Assembly: GCA_007116275.1 (NCBI GenBank)
Contig: SKIU01000118.1
Coordinates: 1 to 23,775 of the forward strand
Reading direction: 5' to 3'
Length of the DNA: 23,775 nt
From: a candidate division SR1 bacterium
Lineage (GTDB): Bacteria > Patescibacteriota > Gracilibacteria > Absconditabacterales > Absconditicoccaceae
Part shown: one piece after another, positions 19,436 to 23,775 of the stretch
Position numbering within the stretch: position 1 is the stretch's first letter
Layout of the letters: every line of letters begins with the position of its first letter
Notes under the pieces: model-generated
The model's database searches: none
Told to the model about the DNA's origin: nothing
What the model saw: the letters and a program-made list of their open reading frames with translations, nothing else
Position numbers and translations under genes: made by a program

Positions 19436-20216
19436 TTATTGTGATGTTTTTTTTCGTTTTCTGTATGTAATGATTATGAATAAACATAAGGCAATAGATA
19501 CATATTGTTTGATATCAATAGTGTAATCTCCAAATGGTACGATACCATATCTTGGATATTGTTGATATAAAAATACAATATTTATGTATATAAGTAGATA
19601 GGCTAATCAGGCTAATCCAATCCCAGTCTGTTGTTGTATTTTTTTTCGTATTGCTGTTACAATAAGCAATAAAGTGGCTCCTATTGATAGCATTAAACCT
19701 ATAGGATATACTCCTGTAAATTTGTTTATGCTACTTTCTGTATGCAGTGCTTTTACTCATCGGATACTACTTGTTGATCTACCTATAAAATCATCTCCTA
19801 GTAGTAAAAACAACCCTAAAGGAATCATTGCTCCAGTTATAGCAAAGAACAATACATCACTGTACATTTTTTTGTTTTCTATTCTTTTTATTTTTTTAAA
19901 GAACAACATTAACGCGATCATTAAACCGAACAATATTCCAATAAAATGGAAATTGTATCAATAAGGGCTAATGATGCTTATGAGTTCTGCTCGTGTAGTT
20001 GGGAATAATCATACTCTTAGAGCAAAATGTACATATGATCAGAAAAAATACATCAAAATAATCGCTCGTGGTAGTCGATAAAACAACCTCCAGAACTGGA
20101 TGCTATACCTTTTACATAGATATCGACTGATAGCTATAAACGTGATCAATGCTATAACTATTCCCAAACCTGTCATATATATTTTTATTCATCGAAGGAT
20201 GATGAAGGGGAACATA
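19436..20216 (-). CDS. Lgt-like polytopic membrane protein, interrupted by an apparent frameshift
   Basis: From about 20160 down to the TAA at 19436 a single frame codes for a six- or seven-helix protein of about 240 aa: VIALITFIAISWYLCKRY, FYWLPWAIILMYFFGSYVHF, SPYGYNFHFIGILFGL, GDDFIGRSTSS, KFTGVYPIGLMLSIGA and LYQQYPRYGIVPFG. That frame has no ATG and hits a stop at 20186-20188. The sensible N terminus, MFPFIILWGIKIYMTGLG from ATG 20216, is in another frame that ends just after 20160. Removing one base in the run at 20157-20164 joins them. The loop GDDFIG..(T/S)S and helix pattern recall proteins annotated as prolipoprotein diacylglyceryl transferase-like in CPR genomes, but canonical Lgt catalytic residues are not clear. 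A sequencing indel and a real mutation cannot be told apart. Confidence 0.65.
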
Positions 20217-20257
20217 ACAAATATTACGTAATAAAATCCAAGCTATTAACTATTAGC

Positions 20258-21760
20258 TTATTTTACATATTCGATGATTTTAGTTTCTCTGATTCCTGTT
20301 ACTCTAATAATACCTGGATAGTCCAGTTGTTCTTCTATTTTGTTTGCTATTTCTTTTAGTAGTGTTTCAACTTCGACATCGGTAATCTTTTTGGGATCTA
20401 CATATACCATAATTTCTCTTCATGCTTGCATGATGTGTACTTTGTCTACTCATTCTACCGTATATATAAGTTTTTCTAATTCAGACATTTTCTCGATAAA
20501 GAGTTCTTTAGTGTTGAATCTTGCTCCTGGCCTTGATGCTGAAATTGCATCAGCAGCTGTTACTATCCATGAAATAGTATGTGTCATAGGTACATCGTAG
20601 TGATGCGATGCTGCTGCATTTATCACTGCTTCATCCATTTTATATTTTTGGAGGATTTCTGCTCCAATAGCAGTATGTGACTGTCATCATGTTGCTTGTA
20701 TTTTTCCTATATCATGGAGTAGTCATGCTTTCTTTGCTAATGCTGGATCTTCACCCATTTCAGAAGCTATTGCTTCAGATATTCTAGCTACTTCTATACT
20801 ATGATTCCATAGGTTTTGTCCGTAGCTATAACGTAGATGAAACTGTCCAATATATTTTACTATTTCTGGTTTCATCATCGTCATATTTAGCATGGTCAAC
20901 GCTTCTTTCCCTTTTTCCATCAATATATTGTCTAGATCTGCGGTTACTTCGTTAGTTACTTTTTCGATATAGAATGGGTTGATCCTTCCATCTTTGATCA
21001 GTCTTTTGAGTACGGTGACTGCGATAAATCTTTTTTCATGGTCATAACATGATACTCTTACTACTAGTGGTGTATCGTCCACAATCAGTTCTGCTCCAGT
21101 CATTTTTTCAAAGTAGCTGATATTTCTTCCCTCTCTTCCGATCAGTTTTCCTTTGAGGTCTTCAGTAGGTATATCAACAATGACTGTTGTAAATTCTCAT
21201 ACTGATTCACCTGCTATTCTTGGTAATGATCTTGCAATGATTTGACCAGCTTCAGTATCTGCTTCTTCTTTTTTGAGCATTTTGAGTTTTTCTATAAACT
21301 GTTTGAGCTCTTTATCATGTGTTTTTTCGAGATTTTCAAATAACTTTTCTTTTGCTTCTTCTTGGTTTAGTCATGAAATTTCTGATAATTTTTCATTTTG
21401 TTCGTCAATAATCTTTTGTATTTCTTTTTCTTTTTCTTTGAGTTTCTCTTTTTCTTCTTCGATCTTATTCAGTTTTTCTTCTAGTTTTTCTTCTCTCGTC
21501 AGGAGTCTGTTTTCTATGTTCTCCATCTTTTCTAGTCTTTTTTCTTCTGCTTCTTGTGCTTTTTCTTCTGCTTTTTCTTTAATGTTTTCTGCTTTTTCTT
21601 TTGCTTTTTCTATAATTTCTTCTTCTAGTTCTTTAGCCTTAGCCATCCTGGCTTTAAAGGCTTTTGCTCTTTCGGTAAGTGTTTTTCTGTATCAAATATA
21701 TCCTACAGCTATACCAAAAATAGCTGCTGCGATATATCACAGTATAGTTATAAGTTCCAT
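20258..21760 (-). CDS. rny: Ribonuclease Y
   Basis: 500 aa, normal length. RNase Y is a membrane-bound endonuclease that starts mRNA decay. Residues 2-23 form the membrane anchor (LITILGYIAAAIFGIAVGYI). A long Glu/Lys-rich coiled coil follows (about 25-150). The KH domain has GKLIGREGRNIS, then TGAELIVDDTPLVV and LIKDGRINPFYIEKV. The HD phosphohydrolase domain has LRYSYGQNLWNHSIEVA, the catalytic GLLHDIGKI, SHTAIGAEI, ASHHYDVP and TAADAISASRPGAR; the C terminus has QAGREIMVYV and YPGIIRVTGIRE. The start ATG 21760 gives the anchor directly and is followed upstream by an in-frame stop. It is the first gene of the minus block ending at 17867. Confidence 0.95.
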
Positions 21761-21979
21761 TGGAAATGATTATGTGAGGTAAAAATAGTTTGTACTAGTA
21801 GCGATATCTGTCTCGCTATCGATATATATACTATTTATTTCTTTGACTACAAGTGAAAGTGACACAATAAGGTATAGTCTCGTGTTATATGCTGTCTTGT
21901 TCTTGTTTTTTTCGATTGCAAGTTGTTGGAAAAACTGTATTATTGTTTCTGATATTGTTTTATGTAGTAACTTGGGTGT
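21761..21979. promoter_or_regulatory. Divergent intergenic region between rny and pyrG, with a hairpin
   Basis: 219 nt with no convincing gene. A perfect 6-bp inverted repeat (tagcga at 21799-21804 and tcgcta at 21813-21818, 8-nt loop) lies in the rny leader on the minus strand and could be an operator or an mRNA hairpin; RNase Y transcripts are often self-regulated, but nothing here proves it. Toward pyrG there is a TATGTA (21961-21966) 13 nt before the ATG with no good -35. Confidence 0.4.
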
Positions 21980-23575
21980 ATGAAGCTTATTGTTGTCACT
22001 GGTGGTGTTCTTTCTGGTATTGGGAAAGGTATCAGTGGAGCTAGTATTGGCGCTATTTTGAAGGCAAGTGGCTACAAAGTATTTATGCAAAAATTTGATG
22101 GCTATCTGAATGTTGATGCAGGAACCATTAATCCCTATAAACATGGTGAAGTATTTGTGATGGATGATGGTGCAGAAACTGATTTGGATGTCTGACATTA
22201 TGAGAGATTTATTGATGTGAGTTTGAATAAGAGTTCGTGTCATACTTCAGGAAAATTGTATGAAGAAATTTTGATGAAAGAACGTAAAGGAGATTATCTT
22301 GGTCAAGATGTACAAATCATCCCTCATTTTACTGATCTGATAAAAAGTAAAATACAAGAATGATATACTGACGCAGAAGCTGATATATCTATTGTCGAAG
22401 TAGGTGGTACTGTCTGAGATATGGAAAATGAATATATTGTCGAAGCGATGAGACAATTGAGACAGGAATTTGGTGAGAATAATGTTGTTTTTGTCCATTT
22501 GACATACCTTCCTTATCTTGCTGCTACCAAAGAACTAAAAACAAAGCCAACACAAAACTCTGTGAGAGCATTGAGAACAAGATGAATTACTCCAGATTTT
22601 CTTATCACGAGAGCTGATGCGGATATCTCTGAAGCTATCTTGGAAAAAGTGGCATTTTTTTGTGGTGTGCCAAAGAATCACGTGGTTCCAGCACCTACAG
22701 TAGAAAGTATCTATCAGATACCGTTGGATTTTGCGAAACGTGATGTTGGTAAACTTATATTAGATCAGTTACAACTTCCATCTGACAAGCTTGATATGAG
22801 TGCTTGGGAAGATTTGTATATCAATATCAAAGCAAGTATTGAAGAGTTGCATGTAGCTATGGTAGGAAAATATGTGTGATTGGAAGATGCATATTATTCG
22901 TTGAATGAATGACTCAAAGTTGCATGATTGCATCAGCAGCGTAAAGTTGTCCTACATTTTATCGAAGCAGAAGATATAGAAAAAAATGGTGTCGATGTAT
23001 TGCAAGATATGGATGCTATCTGTGTTCCTGGTGGATTTGGTGAGCGTGGTATACAAGGGATGGTAATGGCGGCTCAGTATGCGAGAGAAAATAATGTGCC
23101 GTACTTGTGAGTATGTCTTGGGTCGCAGATCATGGCTATTGAATTTGCAAAAAATGTGTTGGGGCTGGATGATGCTAATAGTCAAGAATTTTTACCAGAT
23201 GGGCAGCATAATGTAGTACATATTATGGAAACACAAAAATCTGTCACGACCAAAGGTGGGACTATGAGATTGGGTACATATCCGTGTACTATCAAGGCTG
23301 ATACTTTGGCACGTGAGATTTTTTGAGTAGAACATATTGATGAAAGACATAGACATAGATATGAGTTTAATAATGCCTATAGGGAGCAGATGGAAGATGC
23401 ATGATTTGTGGTGTCAGGGACAAGTCCTGATGGTGAGTTAGCTGAGATTGTCGAGGTAAAGAATCATCCGTATATGATAGGAGCGCAGTTTCATCCAGAG
23501 TTAATCTCTCGTCCGTTGAGACCACATCCTATGTTTGTTGGGTTGGTGAAGGCGGCGATGGAGAGGGAGGGGTAA
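21980..23575 (+). CDS. pyrG: CTP synthase
   Basis: 531 aa, full length. PyrG makes CTP from UTP, ATP and glutamine. The synthetase half shows [12 protein letters not shown] (P-loop-like with the Lys), [33 protein letters not shown] with UGA for the conserved Gly, EVGGTVGDMENE with UGA for Gly, and LRTRGITPDF. The glutaminase half shows VCLGSQ with Cys379 and AQFHPE with His505 and Glu507 as the triad, plus VPGGFGERG. About twelve UGA codons fall at Gly positions. No CGA or CGG codon occurs in the gene; Arg is AGA, AGG or CGT. It begins with ATG 21980, where the family's start lies, and is followed by a strong terminator. Confidence 0.98.
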
Positions 23576-23597
23576 AGTTTAAATATTACAATTTTTT

Positions 23598-23692
23598 GGT
23601 CATCCTGAGTGTTTAACGAAGGATCCAGGGAATAATAAACATCTCGAGGCTAGTGGAGACTTGCCTGCCTATGGCAGGGATCTAGAGGACAA
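23598..23692. repeat. Extragenic repeat-like element, GC-richer than its surroundings
   Basis: After pyrG there is a non-coding stretch with two parts. The first (23599-23626) begins gtcatcctgag and ends gaaggatcc, the shape of a dispersed intergenic repeat motif I recall from many bacterial genomes. The second has a perfect 6-bp hairpin cctgcc/ggcagg with a 3-nt loop (23664-23678), flanked by short ctag repeats (23650-23653 and 23682-23685). Its base composition stands out from the AT-rich window. Whether it is repeated elsewhere in this genome cannot be seen here. Confidence 0.5.
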
Positions 23693-23700
23693 AAACACAA

Positions 23701-23747
23701 CCAAGGGTTTACAGTTTACTGTAAACTGTAAACCCTTGGATTTTTTT
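23701..23747 (+). terminator. Very strong rho-independent terminator downstream of pyrG
   Basis: A perfect 18-bp stem (23701-23718 with 23722-23739), a 3-nt loop and a run of seven T. The inner half contains a further short palindrome. The A-rich bases before it are not complementary to the T run, so it works best for the plus strand. The last 28 bases of the window after it show no gene. Confidence 0.88.
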
Positions 23748-23775
23748 ATTTGTAAAAAGGGGAGGGATGAGTATA

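Larger units (their letters stand above)
1..23775. other. Alternative genetic code: UGA=Gly, and probably CGA/CGG=Trp
   Basis: Seen: recognisable proteins on both strands are interrupted by in-frame TGA exactly where their families carry glycine, and none of the complete genes ends in TGA. Clear cases are Tgt DSGGFQ (4841-4846), TilS SGGPDS (8549-8554), PyrG before HYERF (22194-22196) and PyrG before VCLG (23108-23110). Also seen: CGA or CGG at family Trp positions, such as MraY FLWYN (3228-3230), Tgt RWAKR (4586-4588) and phosphomannomutase WFNVR (11803-11805). TGG is also used for Trp. Known: UGA=Gly is the code of Absconditabacteria and Gracilibacteria. Inference: both changes apply, and the matching tRNAs (Gly UCA, Trp reading CGR) lie outside this window. 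Confidence 0.93.

Noticed and set aside
21273..21782. Long Ser/Phe-rich plus-strand open frame
   Set aside because: It is the antisense of the Glu/Lys-rich RNase Y coiled coil; the minus strand codes for a complete, well-conserved RNase Y.
21770..22243. Minus-strand open frame of 157 codons across the pyrG start
   Set aside because: It lies antisense to the conserved N terminus of CTP synthase and has no recognisable domain.
1..23775. Widespread pseudogenes or selenocysteine readthrough as an explanation of in-frame TGA
   Set aside because: TGA occurs many times per gene in almost all genes, at family glycine positions and in catalytic motifs; no SECIS-like context is needed, and genes end normally in TAA/TAG.

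Overview
The window is AT-rich, densely coded DNA from a Candidate Phyla Radiation bacterium that reads UGA as glycine (translation table 25), so it comes from the Absconditabacteria (SR1) / Gracilibacteria (BD1-5) group. Read with UGA as stop, nearly every gene shatters; with UGA as Gly, 22 complete or partial genes appear, all ending in TAA or TAG. Catalytic glycines are UGA: both Gly of the Tgt DSGG motif, both Gly of the TilS SGGPDS loop, and Gly in the PyrG glutaminase elbow.

There is good evidence for a second change: CGA (and CGG) sit where Trp is expected, in MraY, Tgt, phosphomannomutase, the O-antigen ligase, Rel and a pilin. The conserved Arg positions I checked use AGA, AGG, CGT or CGC. 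To my knowledge CGA/CGG-to-Trp has been predicted by a computational screen for an Absconditabacteria clade. All proteins here are read with UGA=Gly and CGA/CGG=Trp.

Layout. 1-1388 (+): end of a ComM/YifB-type ATPase, then a secreted, C-terminally anchored surface protein. 1437-5149 (-): tgt, mraY and an O-antigen-ligase-like polymerase (tRNA modification, peptidoglycan lipid I synthesis, surface glycan). 5173-7412 (+): a 7TM 'transglutaminase-associated' membrane protein and two small unknown proteins. 7409-8629 (-): tilS. 8714-9232 (+): possible YceD/DUF177 protein. 9229-16358 (-): a large block with a type IV prepilin, rel (ppGpp synthetase/hydrolase), a small membrane protein, a phosphomannomutase/phosphoglucomutase, a PilX-like protein and a membrane-anchored binding-protein-like protein. 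16466-17860 (+): unknown membrane protein and a slipin (SPFH). 17867-21760 (-): a membrane-anchored baseplate-J-like protein, an Lgt-like membrane protein with an apparent frameshift, and RNase Y. 21980-23575 (+): pyrG, followed by a GC-richer extragenic repeat and a very strong terminator.

The theme is a small cell investing in its envelope (peptidoglycan, surface glycan, pili, anchored surface proteins) with core RNA and nucleotide metabolism (Tgt, TilS, RNase Y, Rel, PyrG). Gaps are short (largest about 220 bp), two convergent pairs overlap at their stop codons, and several promoters lie so close to the ATG that leaderless or near-leaderless mRNAs are likely. I saw no rRNA, tRNA, CRISPR array, transposase or phage gene.
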